A stretch of 60,798 nt of DNA from Bacteroides stercorirosoris. Its GTDB lineage: Bacteria > Bacteroidota > Bacteroidia > Bacteroidales > Bacteroidaceae. The notes beneath the pieces are model-generated. The model worked only from the letters and a program-made list of their open reading frames with translations, had not been told where the DNA came from and did no database searches. A program made the position numbers and the translations under genes. The stretch is from positions 1 to 60,798 of the forward strand of contig NZ_FQZN01000033.1 of the NCBI RefSeq assembly GCF_900142015.1. The letters are read 5' to 3'. This document shows, piece after piece, positions 35,223-43,351 of the stretch; position 1 is the first letter of the stretch; every line of letters begins with the position of its first letter.

Positions 35223-36974
35223 TTATAATTTATTTGCCTGTTTCCTGTATTCCGCCGGACTGATGCCATACTGTTTTCGGAACAGACGGTAGAAGGTGCT
35301 CGGGATATTGAAGCCGCAACTGAAAGCTATCGCCTCAATCGTAAGTTCGGGATGATGGTCGAGCATCTTGCGTGCCTCGTCCAGTTTCAGCATACGCATA
35401 TACTCCATGGGAGAGTTCCCCGTCACGGCTCTGACGGCGTCGGTCAGCAGGTTTTTATTGGTGCCGAGCGCGGAGATAATCTCGTCACGGTTCATCTCGG
35501 CATTAGAAAGGTTATCACCGGAAAGCAGATACTCGCGCAAACGGGCAACCAGCCGGTGCTGCTCAACGGTGGCGGCAATATCGGATGTCTGCGGCAGGAC
35601 TTCCGACGATGCAGTACTTTCGCAGGCTTGTGCCATTCTGGAGAGTTCTTCCGCCAACCTGTCCTGTTCCTTGATTCGCTCGTACAGCTTGCGGTTCTTG
35701 GTAGAAATAATCCGGTTATAGTAGAAGACGCCTGCCAGGAGCAACACCAAAACCAGGCAAATGCCAAGGGCAAACAGGAAATAATGGAAATTACGCTCTT
35801 TCTCGGCAATGTGCTTTTCCACCTCATACTGGGTGCGCAGTTCGTCAAAGCGGGCGTTGACTTCCACATTATTTATACTGTCGTTCGCCGCAATAATTTC
35901 GTCCAGCAGACTGAACGCTTCATCATTGCGCCCCGCCCGTGCCAGTATCTCCATCTTTATCTTACGCACGGCATTGAGGTTGAAAGCCGATTCCTGAACC
36001 TGTATTACGGCACTGTCGATAACGGCAAGTGCCGTGCGGTAATCTCCCCGCGACTGCAATATCAGCGCCTTTGCCCGCAGCAGTTCGAATTTCAACATGT
36101 TGTTGCTGACGCTACCTTCAAGTTTGGAGAGGTATATGCCCGCCTTGTCATATTCTTTAATATCTATATAGGTGTTCATCAGTGCCACATAAAGATTTCC
36201 CCGAGCTTCGGGCTGCACCCTGCCGGTGGCTTTCTCGAAGCGGGCGATGGCTTTTTCATATTCGGGCACCAGTTGCAGCAGCTCGTCATAGCGTGCCTGT
36301 GCACGAAGCGACACGCACAGGAAGGCATAGGATTGCGTCAGGATATTATCGTAACCGGAAACTTCCCACAACAGGCTGATGCTCTCCCGGAAGCAGTCTT
36401 CTTCCTCTTTCGGCCTCCTCTGCAGGTTATAGATGATGCCGGTGGCATAGAGCGCGGTTGCCATTCCTGCCTTGTCCTTGCGCTCCCGGGCACGGGTATA
36501 CATTTTCCCGGCTTCGGCGGCAGCCAGTTCATAGTCTCCTTTCAGGTTGTAGGCAGTGATAAGCTGCATGTGTATCTGATAATAGAATTTCCACAAGTCG
36601 TGCCGGATATAAAAGTCGAGATAGGCGGGCGCCTTTTCTATGACTTTGTCGTGCTCGCTCCTGTTTATATAGGAGATAATCCTATTGCCGTACACCATTC
36701 CCTGCATTTGTGTGTTGCCTTGCCTGATGGCTTCGGCTTCCGCCTGCTCAAACAGCGTCATCAGCGTATCCATTTTCTGGTCATCGCCGGCTTCTGCCAT
36801 ATAGATGTAGTACAGTTTGTTGTAAGTCTGCAACTTATCAATGCCTTCCGTATGTTCGAGGGCATGACGTAAAGAGTCTTTCTGGTGTTGAAGAGAATTT
36901 TGTGCCGAAGCGGGCAGGATAAGTCCTAAAAGGAAACTGTATAGAAGTGTTGTCAGGTAAGTTCTATATTTCAT
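35223..36974 (-). CDS. Membrane TPR-AraC transcriptional regulator
   Basis: 583 aa. A signal/anchor sequence is followed by TPR-like helices in the periplasm (about 30-370) and a transmembrane segment (about 395-417, FALGICLVLVLLLAGVFYY). A cytosolic coiled segment precedes an AraC HTH (about 485-583, ALGTNKNLLTDAVRAVTGNSPMEYMRMLKLDEARKML ... IAFSCGFNIPSTFYRLFRKQYGISPAEYRK). This layout suggests direct sensing across the inner membrane. It sits immediately upstream of the fimbrial operon and probably controls it. Confidence 0.88.
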   Translation of the reverse strand: MKYRTYLTTLLYSFLLGLILPASAQNSLQHQKDSLRHALEHTEGIDKLQTYNKLYYIYMAEAGDDQKMDTLMTLFEQAEAEAIRQGNTQMQGMVYGNRIISYINRSEHDKVIEKAPAYLDFYIRHDLWKFYYQIHMQLITAYNLKGDYELAAAEAGKMYTRARERKDKAGMATALYATGIIYNLQRRPKEEEDCFRESISLLWEVSGYDNILTQSYAFLCVSLRAQARYDELLQLVPEYEKAIARFEKATGRVQPEARGNLYVALMNTYIDIKEYDKAGIYLSKLEGSVSNNMLKFELLRAKALILQSRGDYRTALAVIDSAVIQVQESAFNLNAVRKIKMEILARAGRNDEAFSLLDEIIAANDSINNVEVNARFDELRTQYEVEKHIAEKERNFHYFLFALGICLVLVLLLAGVFYYNRIISTKNRKLYERIKEQDRLAEELSRMAQACESTASSEVLPQTSDIAATVEQHRLVARLREYLLSGDNLSNAEMNRDEIISALGTNKNLLTDAVRAVTGNSPMEYMRMLKLDEARKMLDHHPELTIEAIAFSCGFNIPSTFYRLFRKQYGISPAEYRKQANKL

Positions 36975-37084
36975 ATTTGTTGTGTGTTAGTATCAATTTT
37001 GAATTCAGAATTTACAAAACTACAGAAATTTATCGATTGACAGCCTATTTACACAAAAAAATTGTCCGTCCCGTTTCAATTACC

Positions 37085-37092
37085 TATCTTTG
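37085..37092 (+). promoter_or_regulatory. -7 box for the GNAT gene at 37124
   Basis: TATCTTTG, 31 bp before the ATG. Confidence 0.6.
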
Positions 37093-37123
37093 GGGAATTT
37101 GAAAACAATTCAGTCAATACTAT

Positions 37124-37576
37124 ATGATTAATATCGTACCTATCTTAAAGAACAAGAAAGAATTCCTCGAACTCCTGCTTCTCGCAGACGAGCAGGAATC
37201 TATGATTGACCTTTATCTGGAACGCGGAGAAATGTTTGCCCTCTACGACGGAGACTTAAAAGCCGCCTGCGTAATCACCGATGAAGGAAACGGAACCTAT
37301 GAAATAAAGAACATTGCAACCTATCCGCACTATCAGCGCAAAGGATATGGAACACAGTTGATAAAGTTTCTGCTGGAGCACTACAAAGACCGCTATCAGA
37401 CGATGTTAGTGGGCACAGGAGACAGTACTTATACCATACCGTTTTATGAACGGTGCGGCTTCACCTACTCCCACCGGATACCCGATTTCTTCATCAAGAA
37501 CTACGACCATCCCATGTATGAGGACGGAAAACAATTGCGGGACATGGTTTATTTAAAAATTAGCAAGAATGGATAA
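37124..37576 (+). CDS. GNAT-family N-acetyltransferase
   Basis: 150 aa. ACVITDEGNGTYEIKNIATYPHYQRKGYGTQLIKFLLEHY contains the acetyl-CoA-binding QRKGYG motif. YTIPFYERCGFTYSHRIPDFF is the usual C-terminal part. Substrate unknown. Confidence 0.9.
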   Translation: MINIVPILKNKKEFLELLLLADEQESMIDLYLERGEMFALYDGDLKAACVITDEGNGTYEIKNIATYPHYQRKGYGTQLIKFLLEHYKDRYQTMLVGTGDSTYTIPFYERCGFTYSHRIPDFFIKNYDHPMYEDGKQLRDMVYLKISKNG

Positions 37577-37598
37577 TTCTTCTTCCAAAGGTTTCCCC

Positions 37599-37606
37599 TA
37601 CCTTTG
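37599..37606 (+). promoter_or_regulatory. -7 box for the AraC/GyrI-like operon
   Basis: TACCTTTG, 16 bp before the ATG at 37623. Confidence 0.6.
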
Positions 37607-37622
37607 CATCAAAACATAGCAA

Positions 37623-38474
37623 ATGAAGGAAGAAACCACATACGGACATCAGGAATTAATAAATCAAGTCATTGATTATATTCATACCCATCTGCACAAA
37701 GCATTGACTTTAGAAATGCTGGCGGCGGAAATGCACATGTCCGTATATCACTTCCATCGGCTTTTCAAATCCCATCTGCAAGAAACACTTTCGGCATACA
37801 TCACCCGCCAAAGAATGGAAAGGGCTGTGATGTATCTGCAAACGCGAGATTTATCCTTGCAGGAACTCTCCGAAAAGATGGGATATGACACGGCACAATC
37901 TTTCTCAAAAGCATTCAAACGATATTTTGGCGTTTCTCCGGTAGCTTTCGGCAATACATTGACCTTTAACACTCCTGAAACAACTCCGATAGAGGATATT
38001 GCTTTTATCGGATTGGGCGAACCGGAAGTCCTACTCATTTCCCCAATGTACATAGCCTATATCCGTATTATCGGTCCGTATGGAGAAAAAGAGAGTTACG
38101 AGCTCGGTTGGGGAAAACTTTGCGGATTTCTGAAGGAAAACAAGCTACAATCCAAAGCCACCCGCTGGTTTGGCATCAGCTTCGATGATCCGACTATTAC
38201 AAAGAAAAAGCAATGCCGTTTCTATGCCTGCGCCTCCGTTGCGCAAAGAATAAAACCATCGGGTGCCATCGGAACATTGACGATAGAGAGTGGAAAATAT
38301 GCAGTCTATACTTACAAGGGAAGCTATTCAGGTTTGCTTCGTGCCTATACTTATATTTATTCCAGAGAAAAAGGAAGATTGCGCAATGCACTCTCTTTTG
38401 AAGAATATGTAACGTGGTCGGACAATCCGGCAAAACAGATAACCAAAATCTATATACCAATACAAAAGAAATAA
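37623..38474 (+). CDS. AraC regulator with GyrI-like effector domain
   Basis: 283 aa. The N-terminal AraC HTH (about 8-110, LEMLAAEMHMSVYHFHRLFKSHLQETLSAYITRQRMERA ... FSKAFKRYFGVSPVAF) precedes a GyrI/BmrR-like small-molecule-binding domain (about 125-283). This Rob/SoxS-like combination usually controls multidrug or stress responses. The YoaP-like gene starts 1 bp after its stop, so the two form an operon. Confidence 0.88.
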   Translation: MKEETTYGHQELINQVIDYIHTHLHKALTLEMLAAEMHMSVYHFHRLFKSHLQETLSAYITRQRMERAVMYLQTRDLSLQELSEKMGYDTAQSFSKAFKRYFGVSPVAFGNTLTFNTPETTPIEDIAFIGLGEPEVLLISPMYIAYIRIIGPYGEKESYELGWGKLCGFLKENKLQSKATRWFGISFDDPTITKKKQCRFYACASVAQRIKPSGAIGTLTIESGKYAVYTYKGSYSGLLRAYTYIYSREKGRLRNALSFEEYVTWSDNPAKQITKIYIPIQKK

Positions 38475-38475
38475 T

Positions 38476-39222
38476 ATGGAATTTATCACATTGAATCCGG
38501 ATAATGTCATGAGCGAACATTTATGTTGCGCCATTTCTGATAAGAAGCACCAAACAGGTGTAAATGATAAGCGGAACTGGTTGTCCGAACGTGTAAAAGA
38601 AGGGCACGTCTTCCGCAAACTGGATGCACAAGGCAAGGTGTTTATCGAGTATGCCCCGCTGGAAAAGGCGTGGGTGCCTGTGACGGGGGATAACTATCTG
38701 TATATCTACTGCCTGTGGGTGGCAGGCAGCTACAAGGGAAAAGGGTATGGAGAAGCCCTGTTGCAATCGTGCATTGACGATGCCAAGGCACAAGGGAAAT
38801 CGGGTATCTGTGTGCTGTCTTCCAAAAAGAAGAAGCCTTTCTTGTCCGACAAGAAATTTATGCTGAAATATGGCTTCAAGGTAGTGGATGCCATTAATGA
38901 CGAATACGAGTTATTAGCTCTTTCCCTTGACGGCAGCCAACCGCAATTTACGGCGGATGCAAGGAAACAGACTATTGAGAATAAAGAGCTGACTATATAT
39001 TACGGCGTGCAATGTCCTTACATTCCCAACTGCATCGAGCAAATCTATAATTATTGTGAGAATAATCAGGTGCCTTTGCGGTTGATAGAAGTCGACACGC
39101 TGGAGAAAGCCAAGCAACTGCCTTGCATCTTCAATAATTGGGCGGTATTCTATAACGGGAAGTTCGAGACTGTACATCTGCTGAATGAAGGATTGCTAAA
39201 GAAATTGCTGCAATTGAAATAA
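38476..39222 (+). CDS. GNAT acetyltransferase with YoaP-like C-terminal domain
   Basis: 248 aa. The GNAT core is at ~50-150 (YIYCLWVAGSYKGKGYGEALLQSCIDDA). The C-terminal ~90 residues (ELTIYYGVQCPYIPNCIEQIYNYC ... LPCIFNNWAVFYNGKFETVHLLNE) match the YoaP-like thioredoxin-fold extension, whose CPYIPNC keeps two cysteines. A redox-linked acetyltransferase is possible. It is paired with the AraC/GyrI-like regulator. Confidence 0.82.
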   Translation: MEFITLNPDNVMSEHLCCAISDKKHQTGVNDKRNWLSERVKEGHVFRKLDAQGKVFIEYAPLEKAWVPVTGDNYLYIYCLWVAGSYKGKGYGEALLQSCIDDAKAQGKSGICVLSSKKKKPFLSDKKFMLKYGFKVVDAINDEYELLALSLDGSQPQFTADARKQTIENKELTIYYGVQCPYIPNCIEQIYNYCENNQVPLRLIEVDTLEKAKQLPCIFNNWAVFYNGKFETVHLLNEGLLKKLLQLK

Positions 39223-39240
39223 GTAAAAAACAAAAAATCG

Positions 39241-39248
39241 TATCTTTG
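39241..39248 (+). promoter_or_regulatory. -7 box just upstream of the polyvalent-kinase gene
   Basis: TATCTTTG, ending 7 nt before the ATG at 39256. Confidence 0.55.
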
Positions 39249-39255
39249 CGTTATC

Positions 39256-39951
39256 ATGATTAATAAAGACGAGCAATATGGAAAAGCTAAATCAATATCA
39301 TCGCCAGATTATAGCGAAGAAAATGAAATCCGTTGCCTACTGGACGAAGCATCCGATGTCGCGCGAGGAGTGCTTGAATCAATTCAAACGATTGCGGGAA
39401 CAACGGTTGTCAAGGGAGTCCAAATTACAAATCTCGAAAGATTCGCAAGAGACAGAGGTTGCTGGATAGACGACATCAGTCAATTAGGAATATTCTCGGA
39501 CAGAGGGTCTGAGAATGAAGTCTATTTATCAAAAAAGAATAATGCAATTGTTTATAAACTAAATGACTTTCGTTATTCGGATGATAACTTATCCCAATTC
39601 TTTGAACGAATAAAGATTCATAACTTCTATTTTCCAGACTGTTCATATAAGCTAATAGGTTTTGCCCAAAATCAGGCCGGTAAGATTTGTGCCGTACTAT
39701 CACAGCCTTTTATTGCAGCAGTGCGCGAAGCCACCGACTCTGAAATTAACGAAGAACTTAACAAAATGGGATTTAAGCCGGAATTAGATGGTGAATACTT
39801 TTCAAACGGCAGATACGATATATTCGATGCTTTGCCCAACAATGTATTAGTGGGAAATGACGGGCATCTTTATTTCATCGATACAATCATTTACAAAAGT
39901 CAAGATGGTGGATTTGATATATATAGAAACCTATCTCCACGATATAAATAA
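39256..39951 (+). CDS. Stand-alone polyvalent-protein kinase-like domain
   Basis: 231 aa. From about residue 55 the protein (LERFARDRGCWIDDISQLG, SENEVYLSKKNNAIVYKLND, NNVLVGNDGHLYFIDTIIY) matches the Ser/Thr/Tyr kinase-like fold found in polyvalent proteins of phages and conjugative elements. Lys in VYKL, NNVLV and ID fit the ATP/metal site. The first ~50 residues are less certain: a second frame (ATG at 39278, 63 codons) overlaps them, so the N-terminus may have suffered a frameshift. Target unknown; its family suggests mobile-element origin. Confidence 0.65.
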   Translation: MINKDEQYGKAKSISSPDYSEENEIRCLLDEASDVARGVLESIQTIAGTTVVKGVQITNLERFARDRGCWIDDISQLGIFSDRGSENEVYLSKKNNAIVYKLNDFRYSDDNLSQFFERIKIHNFYFPDCSYKLIGFAQNQAGKICAVLSQPFIAAVREATDSEINEELNKMGFKPELDGEYFSNGRYDIFDALPNNVLVGNDGHLYFIDTIIYKSQDGGFDIYRNLSPRYK

Positions 39952-39978
39952 TAATACATCCTTAAAAATTAAACAATT

Positions 39979-40251
39979 ATGGAAATGAAATTTTGCCAGA
40001 GCTGCGGAATGCCGCTGACATCCAATGAAGTTTGCGGAACAAATGCTGACGGTAGCCTCAGCGCAGACTACTGTACTTACTGTTATCAGAATGGAAAGTT
40101 CACTCAGGACTGCACCATGGACGAAATGATAGAACACTGTGCTCAGTTTGTTGAGGAATTCAACAAAGACTCGGAACAGAAAGTGACTAAAGAAGAGGCA
40201 ATTGCCATGATGAAGCAAGAGTTTCCGAAGCTGAAACGCTGGCAGAATTAA
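39979..40251 (+). CDS. Zinc-ribbon domain small protein
   Basis: 90 aa. C6-x2-C9 (FCQSCGMPL) and C32-x2-C35 (YCTYCYQNG) form a zinc ribbon as in Zn_ribbon_2-type proteins. The C-terminus is a helical acidic tail ending KEEAIAMMKQEFPKLKRW. Function unknown. Confidence 0.8.
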   Translation: MEMKFCQSCGMPLTSNEVCGTNADGSLSADYCTYCYQNGKFTQDCTMDEMIEHCAQFVEEFNKDSEQKVTKEEAIAMMKQEFPKLKRWQN

Positions 40252-40288
40252 CCAACAGGAATATCCTTCTTAATCAACCATATCTGTT

Positions 40289-40410
40289 ATGAAAGAACTG
40301 AATGATATGTCTGATGAAGAATTATGGACTCTCTTTCCAATTCTCCTGACGGAACATCAAGTAAGACGGAGTTTATCACAGGCATCGTTCAATTAGCCCG
40401 CAAAAGATAA
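40289..40410 (+). pseudogene. GrpB-family remnant with internal deletion
   Basis: The frame from ATG 40289 reads MKELNDMSDEELWTLFPILL then TEHQ, the N-terminus of GrpB-family proteins. After that point the typical GrpB C-terminus SKTEFITGIVQLARKR appears in another frame and ends at TAA 40408-40410. The ~130-residue middle is missing, so both ends of an ancestral gene are fused out of frame. The 35-codon surviving ORF ends at 40396 and is unlikely to function. Confidence 0.75.
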
Positions 40411-40411
40411 T

Positions 40412-40720
40412 ATGTCCCGCATCGAAAAGGAAAAGCAAACCGTAGAACAGATGATTCGCCTCTACTGCCGGAAGAAAGAGGGGAACGGAACACTGTGCCC
40501 GCAATGCAGGGAATTGTTGGAGTATGCGCAGACACGGCTTTCACGTTGTCCGTTCGGAGACGGGAAATCAACTTGTCGGATTTGTACCGTGCATTGCTAT
40601 AAGCCGGAAATGAGGGAACGAATGAGAGTAGTGATGAGATGGGCAGGACCGAGAATGTTGTTCTATCATCCGGTGGCGGCTATCCGACATTTGTGGCAGG
40701 AATATATTAGGAAGAAATAA
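40412..40720 (+). CDS. Nitrous-oxide-stimulated-promoter family protein
   Basis: 102 aa. LYCRKKEGNGTLCPQCRELLEYAQTRLSRCPFG, CRICTVHCYKP and MRWAGPRMLFYHPVAAIRHL match this small cysteine-rich family (cysteine pairs for metal or Fe-S). Function in the cell is not established. Confidence 0.88.
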   Translation: MSRIEKEKQTVEQMIRLYCRKKEGNGTLCPQCRELLEYAQTRLSRCPFGDGKSTCRICTVHCYKPEMRERMRVVMRWAGPRMLFYHPVAAIRHLWQEYIRKK

Positions 40721-40842
40721 GAAGGAGTATCAATTCATATCCCTACAAAAATGAATCAAGATACGTTTTTTGTGTACAATTTTCATCTTTTTTTCTTTCC
40801 TGTCTTGTCACCTTCCCTACCCCCTCCCAGACACCTTCTGAA

Positions 40843-40931
40843 TGGGGGTACAATGAGTCAGGGACTGAAAGGCATTCAGTCACTGAGTGAAAGGCATTCA
40901 GTCACTGACTGAATCAGGTTCACTCAACGAG
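40843..40931. repeat. 22-bp-period array (GGCATTCAGTCACTGA core)
   Basis: TGAAAGGCATTCAGTCACTG plus A is perfectly repeated at 40866-40886 and 40888-40908. A diverged third unit begins at 40910 and a weaker unit precedes the first. The core ATTCAGTCACTGACTGAAT is palindromic at 40895-40913. Confidence 0.8.
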
Positions 40932-41040
40932 TGGGAGGAAGAACTGCGGGAAAGGAAGAAATCCACTCGCTTTTTGTAAGCATAATTACTAATCGGTGAA
41001 ATATACAATGAATTATCATTTACCTTATGACAGTTTAGAA

Positions 41041-41142
41041 ATGAATTATTTCACCACAGATTACACAGATTAGCACAGATTTAATTTATTAATAATCAGA
41101 GACATCTTCCCTAATCTGTGTAAATCTGTGTAATCTGTGGTG
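41041..41142. repeat. CACAGATT-type hairpin repeat, copy 2
   Basis: Left arm TTTCACCACAGATTACACAG from ~41049 onward and right arm 41111-41142 (CTAATCTGTGTAAATCTGTG, then TAATCTGTGGTG) are inverted around a ~30-nt AT-rich centre. It shares arm sequence and the adjacent ATGAATTA motif with copy 1 at 2093-2202. Confidence 0.85.
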
Positions 41143-41191
41143 CATCAAAACCGCTCAGATATAAGTTAATCCCAATAAAGAAAAGGACACC

Positions 41192-41656
41192 TCAATTGAA
41201 ATAATACAAGAACACTGCAATCCCCTCAAGCGCTTTCTTAGGCTGATCCTTTATTTCAATTGTAAACTTAATCTCTGCTTTCGCCACACCACGCAGATTT
41301 GCCAGCGAATGTAACTTCGCCACCAGACGCACGCTTTGTCCCGACAACACCGCCTGTCCGAACTTCATCTGCTCCATACCGTAATTAACCATCATCTTCA
41401 GGTTGTTTACCTCAATAATCTGGTTCCACAAATGCGGAAGCATAGACAAAGTGAGATAACCGTGCGCAATGGTAGTCTTGAAGTGACTTTCTGTTTTTGC
41501 ACGTTCCGTGTCTACATGTATCCATTGATGGTCCAACGTAGCATCTGCAAACATATTGATGCGCTCTTGCGAAAGTTCCACATAATCAGAAACGCCAATC
41601 TGCTGGCCTACCAGCTTTTCAAATTCCTCGTACGAGTTGATAATTACTTTTTCCAT
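41192..41656 (-). CDS. MaoC-like enoyl-CoA hydratase/dehydratase
   Basis: 154 aa from ATG 41656 (MEKVIINSY), which avoids running into the SDR gene as the longer ORF does. The hotdog fold with hydratase motif DATLDHQWIHVDTERAKTES and FKTTIAHGYLTLSMLP matches MaoC/(R)-specific enoyl-CoA hydratases. It follows the SDR gene by 26 bp, suggesting a joint role in acyl-CoA or polyketide-like metabolism. Confidence 0.85.
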   Translation of the reverse strand: MEKVIINSYEEFEKLVGQQIGVSDYVELSQERINMFADATLDHQWIHVDTERAKTESHFKTTIAHGYLTLSMLPHLWNQIIEVNNLKMMVNYGMEQMKFGQAVLSGQSVRLVAKLHSLANLRGVAKAEIKFTIEIKDQPKKALEGIAVFLYYFN

Positions 41657-41682
41657 TATTCTCTTTTTATATTTAATAGTTT

Positions 41683-42453
41683 CTACGGTTGATAATCCCA
41701 ACCATAATCATTATGATAAATCATTAGTTTACTCATGCCTCCGTCAATCGTAATGTTCTCCCCGTTGATAAAGGAGTTCCGTTCGTCACAAAGGAAAAGA
41801 GCTGCACGGGCTATATCAGCCGGTTCTCCTACCCTTTGCGAGGGATGCTGCATGATGTCTCCTTCCGTATATGCCGGCACATAATCCTCTTCATGATAGC
41901 TTCCCGTATCAATCCAACCGGGAGCAATAGAATTCACACGGGCAATTCCCGAAAGACTGACCGCAAGCGCATGAGTCAGAGCCGTTATTCCACCTTTGGC
42001 TGCCGTATAACTTTCCGTATTGACCTGCGACTGGAAAGCACGAGTAGAAGATATATTCACGATGGCTCCTGCACCACTGAAGTAGTCTTTAAAAGACAGA
42101 GCCAGGAAATAAGGAGCCACTACTCCCACACGTTGCACATACAGGAAGTCTTCATACGAACAGTTGCTCAATATACCTCCATTTGTCAGGCAAGCATTAT
42201 TTATCAGACAGTCGATCTGATCTTCTATGGATAAGACAAAGTCTACAAAATCCCGCAGCGTCTGTTCCTCGGCAATATCTCCGACAAAGCCTGTTACCGA
42301 AAGCCCTCTTTCCGACATCTTTCCTTCCGCCAGTTCCACCGCCTCGGGTGTCTTATCAATGAAATATACCGTATATCCCGATTCCGCAAACATCTCGACA
42401 ATGCAACGACCGATACCGGCGGCTCCACCCGTCACAACACATACTTTATTCAT
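41683..42453 (-). CDS. Short-chain dehydrogenase/reductase
   Basis: 256 aa classical SDR: cofactor motif TGGAAGIGR (NAD-type), NNA, catalytic YTAAK in ESYTAAKGGITAL, and the C-terminal IDGGMSK. Oxidises or reduces an alcohol/ketone; substrate unknown. Likely operon with MaoC downstream. Confidence 0.9.
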   Translation of the reverse strand: MNKVCVVTGGAAGIGRCIVEMFAESGYTVYFIDKTPEAVELAEGKMSERGLSVTGFVGDIAEEQTLRDFVDFVLSIEDQIDCLINNACLTNGGILSNCSYEDFLYVQRVGVVAPYFLALSFKDYFSGAGAIVNISSTRAFQSQVNTESYTAAKGGITALTHALAVSLSGIARVNSIAPGWIDTGSYHEEDYVPAYTEGDIMQHPSQRVGEPADIARAALFLCDERNSFINGENITIDGGMSKLMIYHNDYGWDYQP

Positions 42454-42475
42454 ACGCTCATTATTTTTAGGAGAA

Positions 42476-43222
42476 TTACAGCTTTACACATTCTATCCAA
42501 AGGTCTGCCATACGCTTGTGCCCGGCGGGAGTAGGATGAATTCCATCCCATATCCAATATGTATCTTTAGATGTTGGAATTGTTTTCAATATTTCATCGA
42601 ACATCTTGTTGAAAGGAAGATAAACAGCTTTATAATCCTTCGCTATGCGTTCTGTGATCTCCGCACAACGACGTACCAGACTATCACGTTCTGCAAAATC
42701 AGCACTCTTACGCATATTTCCGGTATTCGCCACAAAAGGGGCGCCCAATACGATCTTCAAATTAGGATTAGCTTGCAAAGAGCGATCCAACAACGAACGG
42801 TAACGTTTTTCCCAAGCCGCAAAATCGAAAGGCTTTTTCTTGTCACTCTGCAAATAGAAATGTATATCATTCGTTCCGACCAGAACGGACAGGACATCCG
42901 GTTTCATATCAATCACATCCTCCTCCCAACGCTTTTCCAGGTCTTCCAATGTGTTTCCACTGATGCCACGATTGAGAAATTCATATTCTTTTTCCGGATA
43001 ATTGCCCTGATAATAAGTAGCGCACAAATACATGTATCCACTGCCGTAGATATGGTTCATGTCCCAAAGCGTACGCTGGGAAGAAGGCTTGGCGGTTCCG
43101 CAACTGTTTCCCCAGTTACCGTCCGTTATAGAGTCTCCGATGAACAAGACACGCTGTCCACCGGCAACAGCTGACAGGACTATGAACAAAATCCCGATGG
43201 CAAAGGTTATTATTCTTTTCAT
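42476..43222 (-). CDS. Secreted SGNH/GDSL hydrolase
   Basis: 248 aa with signal peptide (MKRIITFAIGILFIVLSAVAG). Block I GDSITDGNW (nucleophile Ser), block III GTNDIHF and block V DGIHPTPAGH carry the catalytic triad. Probably an acetyl- or acyl-esterase on carbohydrate in the periplasm. It lies 22 bp upstream of the SDR gene and may lead that operon. Confidence 0.9.
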   Translation of the reverse strand: MKRIITFAIGILFIVLSAVAGGQRVLFIGDSITDGNWGNSCGTAKPSSQRTLWDMNHIYGSGYMYLCATYYQGNYPEKEYEFLNRGISGNTLEDLEKRWEEDVIDMKPDVLSVLVGTNDIHFYLQSDKKKPFDFAAWEKRYRSLLDRSLQANPNLKIVLGAPFVANTGNMRKSADFAERDSLVRRCAEITERIAKDYKAVYLPFNKMFDEILKTIPTSKDTYWIWDGIHPTPAGHKRMADLWIECVKL

Positions 43223-43325
43223 GGTTGTTTACTTTTAAATCGTGAAAACAGGTAACAAATATACTCCATATTCCAGCAAGTTACAAAAAGTCAAGTACCC
43301 TTTTTCTTATTCGGAAAGGTTTTCC

Positions 43326-43333
43326 TACTTTTG
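43326..43333 (+). promoter_or_regulatory. -7 box for the potassium channel gene
   Basis: TACTTTTG, 18 bp before the ATG at 43352. Confidence 0.6.
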
Positions 43334-43351
43334 TGACAAACATTACGAAAC

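Larger units (their letters stand above)
40721..41191. other. 471-bp intergenic region with two repeat structures
   Basis: Between convergent genes. It holds the 22-bp-period array (40843-40931) and the second CACAGATT hairpin (41041-41142). I see no supported ORF. Confidence 0.7.

Noticed and set aside
35021..35269. 82-aa minus-strand ORF over the fimbrial operator and terminator
   Set aside because: It overlaps the terminator and the phased repeats and has no homology signal.
35352..36872. 506-aa plus-strand ORF opposite the TPR/AraC gene
   Set aside because: Antisense by-product of codon bias; no domain signal, while the minus strand has TPR, TM and HTH.
39278..39469. 63-aa ORF overlapping the polyvalent kinase start
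   Set aside because: Not annotated as a gene because the kinase motifs lie in the other frame; kept as a possible sign of an N-terminal frameshift.
40843..40931. CRISPR array
   Set aside because: Units are 21-22 bp without unique spacers; no cas genes.
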